64,000 bases of DNA, from contig DIXU01000017.1 of assembly GCA_002436105.1 (NCBI GenBank), forward strand, positions 47,346 through 111,345, read 5' to 3'. Every line of letters starts with the position of its first letter. The stretch's first letter is position 1. Below the pieces are notes generated by a model, which saw nothing but the letters and a program-made list of their open reading frames with translations, had not been told where the DNA came from and did no database searches. The DNA comes from Candidatus Aminicenantes bacterium UBA6072. Lineage in GTDB: Bacteria; Acidobacteriota; Aminicenantia; UBA2199. This document shows, in pieces, positions 28,401 to 36,394 of this stretch. Made by a program: the position numbers and the translations under genes.

Positions 28401-28483
28401 GCCACCAGGCCGATGGCCACGATGGCCAGGGTGAGCATGACGGTGAAAACGGGCCGGCGGATGGAAAACCCGGAAATGTTCAT
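25403..28483 (-). CDS. RND-family efflux transporter, inner membrane subunit
   Basis: The 1026-residue product has the 12-helix AcrB/MdtB plan. One helix at residues 12-30 is followed by a large periplasmic loop (about 40-330) and helices 2-6 (about 335-540, with GGLALGIGMLVDNAIVVLEN, the charged helix 4). A second loop (about 560-860) and helices 8-12 complete it. The paired aspartate of proton transfer is visible as VDNA. It exports drugs, lipids or other hydrophobic compounds using the proton gradient. The start overlaps the stop of the adaptor gene by four bases. An outer membrane TolC-like channel is not encoded nearby. Confidence 0.93.
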   Translation of the reverse strand: MNISGFSIRRPVFTVMLTLAIVAIGLVAVSRLPIDLMPEITFPTLAIMTSYENTGPEEIEQIITRPIEEAMSAVPGVEEVYSVSSEGSSSVRVMFDWGVDLDAAADDVRERLDRVIGRLPDDVERPMLRKFDPAMMPILLVGALSNLDPIQTRRIIDEQILYRLERVPGVASVDVWGGHEREIQVNLDVDKIKALGLPLDLIISGIREGNVDLPAGVIERGNYEILVRIPGVFAHLDEIRDTVVAVRGGVPVRLKEIAEIIDTHRKITRVVRVNGIPGTRLAIYKQSGKNTVQVAAGVLRELERIREDRPQIQLIPVRDSSEYIKRAMGNVSTTALYGGLLAVLVLLVFLGSIRSTLVIATAIPVSIIATFALIYFNGFTLNIMTLGGLALGIGMLVDNAIVVLENIVRLRDGGAPPMQAALDGAHEVGAAVIASTLTTLAVFMPMVFVRGIAGIMFKQLAFVVSFSLICSLVVALTLVPMLSSRFLGAPQPPRSKLERWKVRTVASIQVFFTRLEGGYKRLLHWALDHRPKVLGAVALLLLGSIALVGLVGSEFMPATDEGEVRLSVEMEVGTRLAVLDEKFREIAAIVRRQVPEMVSLEESFGGGGWRSGSHTGDLTIKLVPRGRRSRSSEEVAMGLRRHLQGIPGTVIRARAGGGFFLMRGGGGEERVQVEVRGFDLEKSDALGQQVKRVVEGVPGVSDVRLSRDLGKPEELLVIDRHAAADMKLSVSRIGGTLETVLSGTQASTFRESGKEYRILVKVKDAEQMTMDDILDLTLTNSDGQPVSLRNVVSVKARSGPQRIERRDRERVLTISGDIEGRDLGSVLADIRSGLRRVPVPREFSVTFTGDYEEQRKAFRELLVSILLALMLVYMIMAMQFESVRDPFIVMFSVPLAVIGVIWMLLITGTTFNMQSYIGCIMLGGIVVNNAILLVDHTNLLRRRDKLGVREAIEEAGRRRLRPILMTASTTILAMLPLAIGISEGSEAQAPMARAVVGGLLSSALITLVVIPVVYSLFEGKKDKVRS

Positions 28484-29703
28484 TTGCCGCCTCCGGCTTT
28501 TTTGCCCGCCGCGGCGGGCGGCTTGCCGTTTTTCGCTTCCGGCAGAATGATCCGGCCCTCGGCCTCGAGCAGGTAATGCCCCAGGACGACGACGCGACCG
28601 GAAATGTCCCTGGGCTCCAGGACCTCCACCCGGCCCGACTCCACGATGCCGGTGCGCACGGGAAGGAAGCGCGCCATCTGGCTGTCTTCACTGACCAAGA
28701 AGATCCCTTCCTGCCCGCCCCGCTTGGCCAGGGCGTTGTAGGGGACGACCGTGACGCCGCTGCGGCGGGCGAATTCGATCTCGACCGTGACGAACATGCC
28801 GGGCTTGAGCAGGCGCTCGGGGTTATCGACCTCGATCTCCACCCGCGCCTGGCGCGATGCCTCCTGCAGCAGCGGGGCGATGCGCACGATGCGTCCGGAG
28901 AAGTTCTTGCCGGGGAAGGCGCTGCCGCTGACCGCCGCCGGCTGCCCGGTCTTCAGGCGGAAGTACTCGCGGTCGGTGACGTGGATGACGGCCGTGATCG
29001 GCTGCAGCTCGATCACGGAAAGGATGGGCGTGTTGGCCGCCAGCAGCGCCCCCTCGTCGGCGAAGCGCTCGCCGACGTAACGCACCGGCCGGCCGCGCTC
29101 CCAGGTCGCGGCGATGCGGGTGTAGGAAAGACGCACCCGGGCGCTTTCGAGCGCCGCCTCGCGGTTGGCCACCTGGGCCTCGGCCACGTGGAAACGGGCC
29201 TTCTGCGACTCATGGGCGGAGGTCACCTGGTCCAGCTGGGCGTCGCTTTGGATGCCGCTCTGGTGCAGGGCGCGCGCCCGCTCCAGGTTCCTCTCGGCCA
29301 TGATCAGGGAGCTGCGCGCCTCCTCCAGGTTGGCCTTGGCCACGCGCAGGTCGGCCTCGGCCTGGAGTACCTGCTGGCGGTACTCGTCATCATCGATCAC
29401 GGCGAGCAGCTGGCCGCTGCGCACCGGGTCGCCGATATCGACCAGCAGGCGGTTCAGGCGGCCGGCGATCTTGGGGGAGACGGTGACGTTGGTCTTGGCC
29501 GTCATCGTGCCGGTGTAGCTTCCCAGGTCGCGCAGGGCGCCGCGTGTGATCGGGGCGACCTCGACGGCCACGGCAACGCCGCCGAAGCCCGGCCCGCCCG
29601 CGCTACTTTTTGCCTTCTGGTAGATCTTCCAGCCCAGAAAGACCGCGACCAGCGCGGCGGCGATGATCCATTTCGTGTTCCTGCGCAAAAATATTTTTTT
29701 CAT
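28480..29703 (-). CDS. RND efflux periplasmic adaptor (membrane fusion protein)
   Basis: The 407-residue product has an N-terminal membrane anchor (about residues 12-28), a lipoyl-like half motif (VSPKIAGRLNRLLVDIGDPVRSGQLLAVID, partly), and an alpha-hairpin coiled coil (about 110-190). The beta-barrel and membrane-proximal domains end the protein. It joins the RND pump to an outer membrane channel. A Lys/Gly/Ala-rich tail (about 385-407) is unusual. It heads the two-gene operon and is divergent from the PAP2 gene, sharing a palindrome that covers both -35 boxes. Confidence 0.93.
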   Translation of the reverse strand: MKKIFLRRNTKWIIAAALVAVFLGWKIYQKAKSSAGGPGFGGVAVAVEVAPITRGALRDLGSYTGTMTAKTNVTVSPKIAGRLNRLLVDIGDPVRSGQLLAVIDDDEYRQQVLQAEADLRVAKANLEEARSSLIMAERNLERARALHQSGIQSDAQLDQVTSAHESQKARFHVAEAQVANREAALESARVRLSYTRIAATWERGRPVRYVGERFADEGALLAANTPILSVIELQPITAVIHVTDREYFRLKTGQPAAVSGSAFPGKNFSGRIVRIAPLLQEASRQARVEIEVDNPERLLKPGMFVTVEIEFARRSGVTVVPYNALAKRGGQEGIFLVSEDSQMARFLPVRTGIVESGRVEVLEPRDISGRVVVLGHYLLEAEGRIILPEAKNGKPPAAAGKKAGGGK

Positions 29704-29789
29704 GCTGATTTCCCTGCCTGCCCGCTACCGGCCGGAACGGCATGCCGGAGCACCCGGTGCGGCGCTGTCTGCGTGAGCTCTATGTACGG

Positions 29790-29818
29790 AAAATAAACCA
29801 AAAAGGTTATGCTGTCAA
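29790..29818 (-). promoter_or_regulatory. Promoter of the RND efflux operon
   Basis: On the minus strand TTGACA (29813-29818), 17 bases, TATTTT (29790-29795). The predicted start is near 29783. The -35 lies in the left arm of a perfect palindrome. Confidence 0.65.
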
Positions 29819-29834
29819 CCGCTGCCGGTTGACA
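29813..29834. promoter_or_regulatory. Palindrome across two divergent -35 boxes (candidate operator)
   Basis: TGTCAACCG, four bases CTGC, CGGTTGACA: nine-base perfect arms. Each arm ends in a TTGACA -35 box, one for the RND operon and one for the PAP2 gene. A dimeric regulator bound here would control both promoters. Alternatively the symmetry follows simply from two back-to-back TTGACA boxes, but the extra CCG/CGG pairs make chance less likely. Confidence 0.6.
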
Positions 29835-29857
29835 AAACGGGCGGCAAAGCCGAGAAT
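29829..29857 (+). promoter_or_regulatory. Promoter of the PAP2 phosphatase gene
   Basis: TTGACA (29829-29834), 17 bases, GAGAAT (29852-29857). The predicted start is 29864, 20 bases before the ATG. Confidence 0.6.
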
Positions 29858-29883
29858 GGCGAAAAAACAGCGAGGTGCGCGCC

Positions 29884-30897
29884 ATGTTCCAGACCGGGAT
29901 TCATATCGCCCTGCAATCGCTCCAATCCGACCTGCTGACCTGGCTGATGCTCCAGGTGACGGCCAGCGGCTATTACTTTTTCGTCATCGCCACGGTCATC
30001 GCCGTCATGTTCGGGTTCAGCCTGCGCAAGGGCTTCCTGCTGTTCCAGATCATTGCCTGGACGGCAGCGGTCAGCGAGATCGCCAAGCAGGTATTCGGCC
30101 TGCCGCGCCCCTTTTTCACCGACAGCCGAGTCGCCCTCCTCGATACGCACTGGGAACCGGTCGCCCCACTCCATGACATGGGCGGCAGGACTTTCTTTGA
30201 CCTGCCGCGGCAGGCCGCCATCGAAGCTTTCCGGCAGCAGCACCTGTCGTTCGGCTTTCCCTCGGGCCACACGACGGGGGCCGTGGCCATGTGGGGCGGC
30301 CTGGCCCTCGTTTTCCGCAAGCGGGCGCTGGCCTGGCTCGCCCCGTTCATGGTGGCGCTGATCGCCTTCACCCGCCTCTACCTGGGCGTCCATTTCCTGG
30401 CCGACATCCTCGGCGGCATCCTGCTGGGCGGGTTGATGCTCCTTTCCGCCTGGCGCCTGATCGGCAGCGAAGCCAGCCGGGAACGCTTTTTCGCGGCCGC
30501 GCTCTCCGGCCTGTGCCGCTCCCTGCCGACCTCCCTGTATGCGCTGTTCCTTTTCATCCTGCCGCTGCTGCTGGCGGCTTTCTCCCTGCTCAGCCCCGCC
30601 ATCGCCGGCTTCTATATCGGCCTGAACGCAGCCTTCACCATTTTGTTGCGTTCCGGGCTTCCCGGGGACGACGGCAGTTTCTGGATCCGCCTGGCCCGCG
30701 TCCTGCTCAGCGGCCTCCTGTTCTGGCTGCTCAGCCTGCTGCTGCGCCAAGGGGCATCCCTGCTTCCGGCCATCGCCACCTCGCCATGGCGGCGGTTCCT
30801 GGCGGCCGGCCTGGGCTCGTTCCTGACCCTCTGGGGCGGCTTGCGGCTGTTCCAGCGCCTGGGACTCTACCGCCAGGCAGCGCCCCCCATTGCCTGA
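29884..30897 (+). CDS. PAP2-family membrane phosphatase
   Basis: The 337-residue polytopic membrane protein has the three PAP2 motifs: KQVFGLPRPF (KxxxxxxRP), FPSGHTTGA (PSGH) and RLYLGVHFLAD (SRxxxxxHxxxD, with the arginine and catalytic histidine). These enzymes remove phosphate from phosphatidic acid, phosphatidylglycerol phosphate or undecaprenyl pyrophosphate. About nine hydrophobic helices can be counted, including an unusual C-terminal set (about residues 200-330) beyond the usual six-helix core. The ATG at 29884 is better placed after GAGG than the GTG at 29875. Confidence 0.9.
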   Translation: MFQTGIHIALQSLQSDLLTWLMLQVTASGYYFFVIATVIAVMFGFSLRKGFLLFQIIAWTAAVSEIAKQVFGLPRPFFTDSRVALLDTHWEPVAPLHDMGGRTFFDLPRQAAIEAFRQQHLSFGFPSGHTTGAVAMWGGLALVFRKRALAWLAPFMVALIAFTRLYLGVHFLADILGGILLGGLMLLSAWRLIGSEASRERFFAAALSGLCRSLPTSLYALFLFILPLLLAAFSLLSPAIAGFYIGLNAAFTILLRSGLPGDDGSFWIRLARVLLSGLLFWLLSLLLRQGASLLPAIATSPWRRFLAAGLGSFLTLWGGLRLFQRLGLYRQAAPPIA

Positions 30898-30931
30898 CCG
30901 GTTGGCGACCGGTAACCCGTCCGCAGTCCGG

Positions 30932-30960
30932 TTGACTTTTGTCCGGGCTTTGCCTACCAT
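30932..30960 (+). promoter_or_regulatory. Promoter of the GGDEF-kinase pair
   Basis: TTGACT (30932-30937), 17 bases, TACCAT (30955-30960). The predicted start is 30967, so the ATG at 30959 is excluded and the ATG at 30977 gets a 10-base leader. Confidence 0.6.
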
Positions 30961-30976
30961 GAGCCGGCCATCCGCG

Positions 30977-32731
30977 ATGAAAAAAACAGCGGCGTTCCTT
31001 GCTTGCCTCGCCGGCATGATGCTGGCCGCCCCATCCTCGGATGACATCGCGGCGTTGAGACAGAAGCTGACCCGGGCTCCCGGATCGGAACGGAGGGCCG
31101 TCGCCGGGGAGCTGGCGGCGGCGCTCACCATCCGCGGCGAGGTCGAGCAGGACCGGCACGATCACAAGGCAGCGCGGCGCACCTTCAATGAAGCGCTGGA
31201 TATCCTGGCCGAGCATGGCGCGGCGCCCTCCGCGCGCCTGCTGAAAGACAGCGGCTTGAGCGAACTCGTCCTGGGCGACCATGACCGGGCCCTGGAATTC
31301 CTTCTTCGCGCCGAGGCGGCGGCCGAAAAGAGCGGCGACAGCGAGAACGCCTCGGCCAGCGCCTACCTGATCGGCTACGTACATCGCGACCTGGAGAACT
31401 ACGACCTGGCGCTGAAATACTTCACCAGCGCCTACGAGTCGGGAAAGGCGCTCGGCAACCGCCGGCGCATCATCATGGCGCTCAACGAGATCGGCAACGT
31501 GCACCTATTCAAGAAGAATTACGCCGCCGCCCTCCCTTACAAGGAAGACTCGCTGAAGCTGGCCCGCGAGCATGGAGAACCCGACCTGCTGGCCAACGGC
31601 CTGCACGACATGGGGGAATTCTACCGCATGCAGGGGCAGCCGGAAAAGGCCCTGTCCATGCTGCGCGAGGCGCTGGCCATCGACCGCCGCATCGGCCAGG
31701 TGCGGGGCACGATCATTTCGCTGTACACCATCGCCGACTGCCTGCAGCTAATGGGCCGCTATCCGGCGGCGCTGGCCGCACTGGAAGAGGCGTTGCCCCT
31801 GGCCGAAAAGGCGGGACAGAACCGCGATCTGTCCAATATCCTGCTGCTCAGCGCGCTGGTCCACGAAAAGCTGGGCGAATTCCCCCGGGCACTGGCCGAT
31901 CATCGCCGCTACCACGAGTTGTGGGAGAACCTGTTCAACGAGGAGAAAACCCGGCAGACGGTGGAGATGCAGACCCGCTACGAGGTGGAGAAGAAGCAGC
32001 GCGAGAACGAGCTGTTGAGGCGGGAAAGACAGATCGCCGCGCTGGCCTCAGCCAAGCAGCGCAGCCAGCGCAACTTCCTGTTCTTCGTGGCGCTGCTGGT
32101 ACTGCTGCTGGCCGCGGTGCTCTATTACAATTTTCGCGCCAAGGCCAGGGCCAACCGCTGGCTGGAGGAGGCCAACCGCCGCATCAGCGCCCAGCAGGGA
32201 AAGCTGGAGAAGGCCTATCGCCAGATGGAGGGCCTTGCCCGATGCGACCAGCTGACCGGGCTGCCCAACCGCCGCGCCGGCATGGAGGAAATCGTACGCG
32301 AGGAAAAGCGCTTCCAGCGCTCGCAAAAGCCATTCACCCTGGTCATGGCCGACCTGGACGGATTCAAGGAGGTCAACGACAGCCTGGGCCACGACGCCGG
32401 GGACTTCGTGCTCAAGGCCGCCGCCGCGCTGTTCTCCGGCTCCCTGCGCGCCCAGGACATGGTGGCGCGCTGGGGAGGCGACGAGTTCCTCTTCCTGCTG
32501 CCCGAAACCGACGCCGAGGGGGCGCGGGTGATCTGCGACGCCATCCGCCAGAAGGTCGCCCGCCACGATTTTCGCTTCGACGGGCAGGCCCTGAAGGCGG
32601 CGGTAAGCCTGGGGGCGGCCACCTTCCGCCCGGGCGCGACCGTCGAGGAGTGCCTGCGCGAGGCCGACCAGGCGATGTATCGCAGCCGGGACAAGGCGGC
32701 GTCCCTGCCAGCGGACGCCCCGGAAAGCTAG
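30977..32731 (+). CDS. TPR-domain membrane diguanylate cyclase
   Basis: The 584-residue product has a signal-like N-terminus (MKKTAAFLACLAGMMLAAP), a periplasmic array of TPR repeats (about residues 60-330), a coiled coil and one membrane helix (about 360-380). A cytoplasmic GGDEF domain (about 420-570) ends it. The active motif RWGGDEF is intact (G500-F504), and an RxxD inhibitory site (R491-D494) lies five residues before it, so it should make cyclic di-GMP and be subject to product inhibition. The TPR part probably senses peptides or proteins outside. It is followed after one base by a Ser/Thr kinase gene, so the two are co-translated. Confidence 0.93.
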   Translation: MKKTAAFLACLAGMMLAAPSSDDIAALRQKLTRAPGSERRAVAGELAAALTIRGEVEQDRHDHKAARRTFNEALDILAEHGAAPSARLLKDSGLSELVLGDHDRALEFLLRAEAAAEKSGDSENASASAYLIGYVHRDLENYDLALKYFTSAYESGKALGNRRRIIMALNEIGNVHLFKKNYAAALPYKEDSLKLAREHGEPDLLANGLHDMGEFYRMQGQPEKALSMLREALAIDRRIGQVRGTIISLYTIADCLQLMGRYPAALAALEEALPLAEKAGQNRDLSNILLLSALVHEKLGEFPRALADHRRYHELWENLFNEEKTRQTVEMQTRYEVEKKQRENELLRRERQIAALASAKQRSQRNFLFFVALLVLLLAAVLYYNFRAKARANRWLEEANRRISAQQGKLEKAYRQMEGLARCDQLTGLPNRRAGMEEIVREEKRFQRSQKPFTLVMADLDGFKEVNDSLGHDAGDFVLKAAAALFSGSLRAQDMVARWGGDEFLFLLPETDAEGARVICDAIRQKVARHDFRFDGQALKAAVSLGAATFRPGATVEECLREADQAMYRSRDKAASLPADAPES

Positions 32732-32732
32732 C

Positions 32733-33827
32733 ATGGCCGTCTTCCCGGAAGTCCCCGGCTACGAGCTGAAGAAATTCCTGGGCAGCGGCGGCGCCGCCGA
32801 CGTCTTCCTGGCCGTCGACCGGCGCCACGCGCGCCTGGTGGCGGTGAAGGTCCTGGCGCGGCGGCGCTTCGCCGAGACGATGGCCGTTCGGCGCTTCATC
32901 AAGGAGGCGCGCACCATTTCCAGCCTGCATCACCCCAACATCGTGCGCGTCTACGAGACCGGCCGCACCCCGGAGCTGCGCTTCATGGCCATGGAGTTCT
33001 TCCCCGAGAGCCTCAAGCGCCGCATCCAGGAGCGCGGCCGCCTCGTCCCCGACGAGGCGCTGACCATCGCCAACCAGGTGGCCGCGGCCCTGTTCTACGC
33101 CCACCGCAAGGGCTTCATCCACCGCGACGTCAAGCCCGACAACATCATGTTCCGCCCCGACGGCACGCCGGTGATCCTCGACTTCGGCATCGCCCGCGTG
33201 CTGGAATCGACCACCCAGCTGACGCGCTCGGGCATGAGCATGGGCACGCCGCGCTACATGAGCCCGGAGCAGCTCAACGCCAAGCGCGCCGACGGCCGCA
33301 GCGACGTCTACAGCCTGGGGGTGGTCCTTTACGAGATGCTGAGCGGCGCGCCCCCCTTCAAGGGCAGCCAGACCATGGCCGTCATCATGAAGCACGTCAC
33401 CGAGCCGGTCCCCCGCCTGGCGGATGAACTCGCCGCTTACCAGCCGCTGCTTGACCGCATGCTCGCCAAGGAGAGGAACAAGCGCCCGGGGACGGAAAGG
33501 GAGTGGCAGGAACTGGTCAAGCCGCTGTTCAGGCCCTTCAAGCTGCCCAGGGCCGGCAAGCCGGAGTTCGGTGCCCTGCCGAAAACGGGCGACCGCGACA
33601 AGACGCGCCAGAGCGGCGCCGCCGCCGAGTCGGCCTCCCGCCGCACGCCCAGGCCCCAGCCGCGGCGCCGGAAAAAGAACCCGCGCCGCCTTTTTCTCCT
33701 GAACCTGCTGCTGGTCCTGGCCTTCGCCGCCTGGATCTTCTTCAACTACGAGAACATCCCGGGAATGCTGGCGTCATTGGCCCGCGCCGTTGGGTCTTGG
33801 ATCTCGTCCTTGATCGCCAGGATCTGA
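32733..33827 (+). CDS. PknB-type Ser/Thr protein kinase with C-terminal membrane anchor
   Basis: The 364-residue product has a Hanks-type kinase domain (about 10-270): Gly loop LGSGGAADVF, K39 in VAVKVL, catalytic loop HRDVKPDN, DFG in LDFGIARV and the SPEQ activation segment end. A basic linker (RPQPRRRKKNPRR) precedes a membrane helix (about 316-335) and a short external tail. The family phosphorylates Ser/Thr in cell-envelope or division control. The lack of PASTA domains means no obvious external sensor. It ends nine bases before repeat element E. Confidence 0.93.
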   Translation: MAVFPEVPGYELKKFLGSGGAADVFLAVDRRHARLVAVKVLARRRFAETMAVRRFIKEARTISSLHHPNIVRVYETGRTPELRFMAMEFFPESLKRRIQERGRLVPDEALTIANQVAAALFYAHRKGFIHRDVKPDNIMFRPDGTPVILDFGIARVLESTTQLTRSGMSMGTPRYMSPEQLNAKRADGRSDVYSLGVVLYEMLSGAPPFKGSQTMAVIMKHVTEPVPRLADELAAYQPLLDRMLAKERNKRPGTEREWQELVKPLFRPFKLPRAGKPEFGALPKTGDRDKTRQSGAAAESASRRTPRPQPRRRKKNPRRLFLLNLLLVLAFAAWIFFNYENIPGMLASLARAVGSWISSLIARI

Positions 33828-33835
33828 TCGGATCT

Positions 33836-33938
33836 AAGTGACAAGTGACTAGTGACAAGTGACAAGTGACAAGGAACATCAATCGAACGAGCGATTACCG
33901 TTTTTCGCCTCGTTACTCGTTACTTGTCACTCGTCACT
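33836..33938. repeat. Heptad inverted-repeat element E (AAGTGAC family)
   Basis: The left arm (33836-33877) has AAGTGAC, AAGTGAC, TAGTGAC, AAGTGAC, AAGTGAC, AAGGAAC. The right arm (33911-33938) has CGTTACT, CGTTACT, TGTCACT, CGTCACT. Converging genes flank it, and the right arm encodes the end of mutM including its TAA. Element A ends its left arm with the same RAGGAAC variant unit. Confidence 0.88.
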
Positions 33939-34744
33939 GATCTCATCTTCTGACAGTCAGGGCAATAATGGCTGGAACGGCCATTGATGCGGATCTTATC
34001 GATGGCTGTGCCGCAGGCCGGGCAGGGTTCGCCGGCGCGGCCGTAGACGTTGAGATGCTCCCGGTTTTCGCCGCTCTCATCGGCTACGGTGCGGTAGTTG
34101 CGGAGGGTGGTTCCCCGACGGCGGATGGCCTGGCGCAGGACCTGGGGAATGACCGACGCCAATCGCCGTTGCTGCCCATCGCTCAGGGAGGCGGCGGGAG
34201 TCAAAGGATGCGTGCCGGCCAGGAACAATGCCTCGTCAGCGTAGATGTTGCCGATGCCGGCCAGGATGGTCTGATCGAGCAATGCGCTCTTGACGGGCCT
34301 CTTTGTTTTCAGATGCTTCAGAACCCGGCGCACGGTCTCCGCACGCAGCGGCTCGGGGCCCAGCCCAGGGCAGGACTCGCCGCGGCAGGGCCACAGGTGC
34401 AGTCGGCCGAACTTGCGGGCATCGACGAAATAAAGCTTCGTGCCGTCGGTGAAGGTGAATTGCAGGCGCAAATGCCTGCGGTCGGCCGCGCCGAGCTCCA
34501 TCACCAGCTTGCCGGTCATGCGCAGGTGGACGGTGAAAAAAGTGCCGTCCGCGCCCTCGACGCCGATGTACTTGCCGCGCCGGGCCACGGCAGCCACGGC
34601 CATGCCCCTGACGCGGTGGCGGAATTCCTTTGGCACGCCTTCGACCGAGCGCGGCCAGAACAGGCGCAGGGCGGAGATGGTTTTCCCTTCGATCTGCGGG
34701 CGCAGCTGGCGGACGATGGTTTCCACTTCGGGCAGCTCGGGCAT
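33920..34744 (-). CDS. mutM: Formamidopyrimidine-DNA glycosylase
   Basis: The 274-residue product is a complete Fpg. It has N-terminal catalytic PELPEVET (P1 and E2 after Met removal), the conserved K57-type lysine region, the helix-two-turn-helix KSALLDQTILAGIGNIYADEAL (partly) and a C-terminal zinc finger CPACGTAIDKI...CPDCQ. It removes oxidised guanines. The last residues (SVTSDK) and the stop are read from heptad element E, so the natural end may have been lost or extended. The promoter at 34753-34781 leaves a leader of about two bases, a leaderless layout. Confidence 0.94.
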   Translation of the reverse strand: MPELPEVETIVRQLRPQIEGKTISALRLFWPRSVEGVPKEFRHRVRGMAVAAVARRGKYIGVEGADGTFFTVHLRMTGKLVMELGAADRRHLRLQFTFTDGTKLYFVDARKFGRLHLWPCRGESCPGLGPEPLRAETVRRVLKHLKTKRPVKSALLDQTILAGIGNIYADEALFLAGTHPLTPAASLSDGQQRRLASVIPQVLRQAIRRRGTTLRNYRTVADESGENREHLNVYGRAGEPCPACGTAIDKIRINGRSSHYCPDCQKMRSVTSDK

Positions 34745-34752
34745 CGGCGGCC

Positions 34753-34781
34753 AGTATAGTTCGATGGGTCATTCCTGTCAA
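34753..34781 (-). promoter_or_regulatory. Promoter of mutM, leaderless layout
   Basis: On the minus strand TTGACA (34776-34781), 17 bases, TATACT (34753-34758). The predicted start is 34746 and the ATG begins at 34744. Confidence 0.7.
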
Positions 34782-34822
34782 TTTTCCGCCTGCCGCGGGC
34801 TGAACGATCGGAAAATCCCTTA

Positions 34823-34851
34823 TTGAACCCATGCCGCTTATCTGCTAGAAT
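34823..34851 (+). promoter_or_regulatory. Promoter of the guaA operon, leaderless layout
   Basis: TTGAAC (34823-34828), 17 bases, TAGAAT (34846-34851). The predicted start is 34858, four bases before the ATG at 34862; no Shine-Dalgarno sequence fits. Confidence 0.65.
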
Positions 34852-34861
34852 CGGGCCATCC

Positions 34862-36394
34862 ATGGGAAACAAAATCCTGATCCTCGACTTCGGCTCGCAA
34901 TACACACAGCTCATCGCCCGGCGCGTCAGGGAACTGGGCGTTTTCTCCGAGATCCAGCCCTTTCACTACGACCTGAAGAAGATCCTCGCCGAGCCGCCGG
35001 CGGGCGTCATCCTCTCGGGCGGCCCGGCCAGCACCCTGGCGCCGGGGGCGCCGCGCGTGGACAAAAAGCTGTTCGCGGCCGGCATCCCCATCCTGGGCAT
35101 CTGCTACGGCATGCAGCTGCTCACGCGCATGCTGGGCGGGCGCGTCGCGCGCTCGGCGCAGCGCGAGTACGGCAACGCCCAGTTGCTCCTGGCGGGCGCC
35201 TCGCCGCTGTTCGCCGGCGTGCGCGACCGCAGCACCGTGTGGATGAGCCACGGCGACTCGGTGGCCGCCCTGGCGCCGGGCTACGCCGTGACCGCCCGCT
35301 CCGCCGACGGCGCCATCGCCGCCGTCGAGGACCGGCGCAACCGCATCTTCGCCGTGCAGTTCCATCCCGAGGTCGTTCACAGCCGGGAGGGGAAAAAGAT
35401 CCTGGCCAATTTCCTCTTCGCCGTCTGCCGGGCTCCCCGCGCCTGGAGCATGAAGAACTTCGTCGAGGAGGAGACCGCCAAGCTGCGCGCGCAATGCCTG
35501 GGCAAGCGCGTGGTGCTGGGGGTGAGCGGCGGCGTCGACTCCACCACCCTGGCCGTGCTGGCGCGCGAGGCGCTGGGCGCGAAGGTCACGTCGATCTTCG
35601 TCAACAACGGCCTGCTGCGCCTGGACGAGGAGCGCGAGGTGCTGGACAACCTGCGCCGGCGCCTGAAGCTGAAGGTCGCCTACGTCGACGCCTCGCGCCG
35701 CTTCCTGGCCGGGCTCAAGGGCATCGCCGCGCCCGAGCGCAAGCGCAAGGTGATCGGCCGCACCTTCATCGACGTTTTCTACGGCGGGCTGAAGGACTTC
35801 GACTTCCTGATCCAGGGGACGCTCTACCCCGACGTCATCGAGAGCAACCCCGTGCAGGGGCCGTCGCAGACCATCAAGACCCACCACAACCGCGTGCGCG
35901 AGGTGCAGAAGCTGGAGCGCCAGGGGCGCATCATCGAGCCTTTCCGCTTCCTGTTCAAGGACGAGGTGCGCCAGGTGGCGCGGCTGCTCGGCATCCCGGC
36001 CGACATCCTGGACCGCCACCCCTTTCCCGGCCCCGGCCTGGCCGTGCGCGTGCTGGGCGCCGTCACTCCGGCCAAGCTGGCCGTGCTCAAGCAGGCCGAC
36101 GCCATCTTCATCGAGGAGCTGCGGCGCAGCGGCTGGTACGACAAGGTCTGGCAGGCCTTCGCCGTGCTGCTGCCGGTGCGCTCGGTCGGCGTCATGGGCG
36201 ATGAGCGCGCCTACGGCAACGTCGTGGCCCTGCGCGCCGTCACCGCCACCGACGGCATGACCGCCGACTGGGCGGCGCTGCCCGCCGAGGTGCTGGACGC
36301 CGCCTCGCGGCGCATCGTGCGCCGCATCCGCGCCGTCAACCGCGTCGTTTACGACGTCACCTCCAAGCCGCCCGCGACCATCGAATGGGAATGA
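34862..36394 (+). CDS. guaA: GMP synthase (glutamine-hydrolysing)
   Basis: The 510-residue enzyme has the class I glutamine amidotransferase domain (nucleophile C81 in GICYGMQ; H168 and E170 in FHPEV) and the ATP pyrophosphatase domain (SGGVDS at about 222-227). The GMP synthase dimerisation domain follows (HHNRV, GPGLAVR-type segments). It converts XMP to GMP using glutamine and ATP. The ATG at 34862 follows a promoter by ten bases; the ORF continues upstream to 34823, but that codon lies in the -35 box. Its stop overlaps the dnaE ATG as ATGA. Confidence 0.97.
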   Translation: MGNKILILDFGSQYTQLIARRVRELGVFSEIQPFHYDLKKILAEPPAGVILSGGPASTLAPGAPRVDKKLFAAGIPILGICYGMQLLTRMLGGRVARSAQREYGNAQLLLAGASPLFAGVRDRSTVWMSHGDSVAALAPGYAVTARSADGAIAAVEDRRNRIFAVQFHPEVVHSREGKKILANFLFAVCRAPRAWSMKNFVEEETAKLRAQCLGKRVVLGVSGGVDSTTLAVLAREALGAKVTSIFVNNGLLRLDEEREVLDNLRRRLKLKVAYVDASRRFLAGLKGIAAPERKRKVIGRTFIDVFYGGLKDFDFLIQGTLYPDVIESNPVQGPSQTIKTHHNRVREVQKLERQGRIIEPFRFLFKDEVRQVARLLGIPADILDRHPFPGPGLAVRVLGAVTPAKLAVLKQADAIFIEELRRSGWYDKVWQAFAVLLPVRSVGVMGDERAYGNVVALRAVTATDGMTADWAALPAEVLDAASRRIVRRIRAVNRVVYDVTSKPPATIEWE

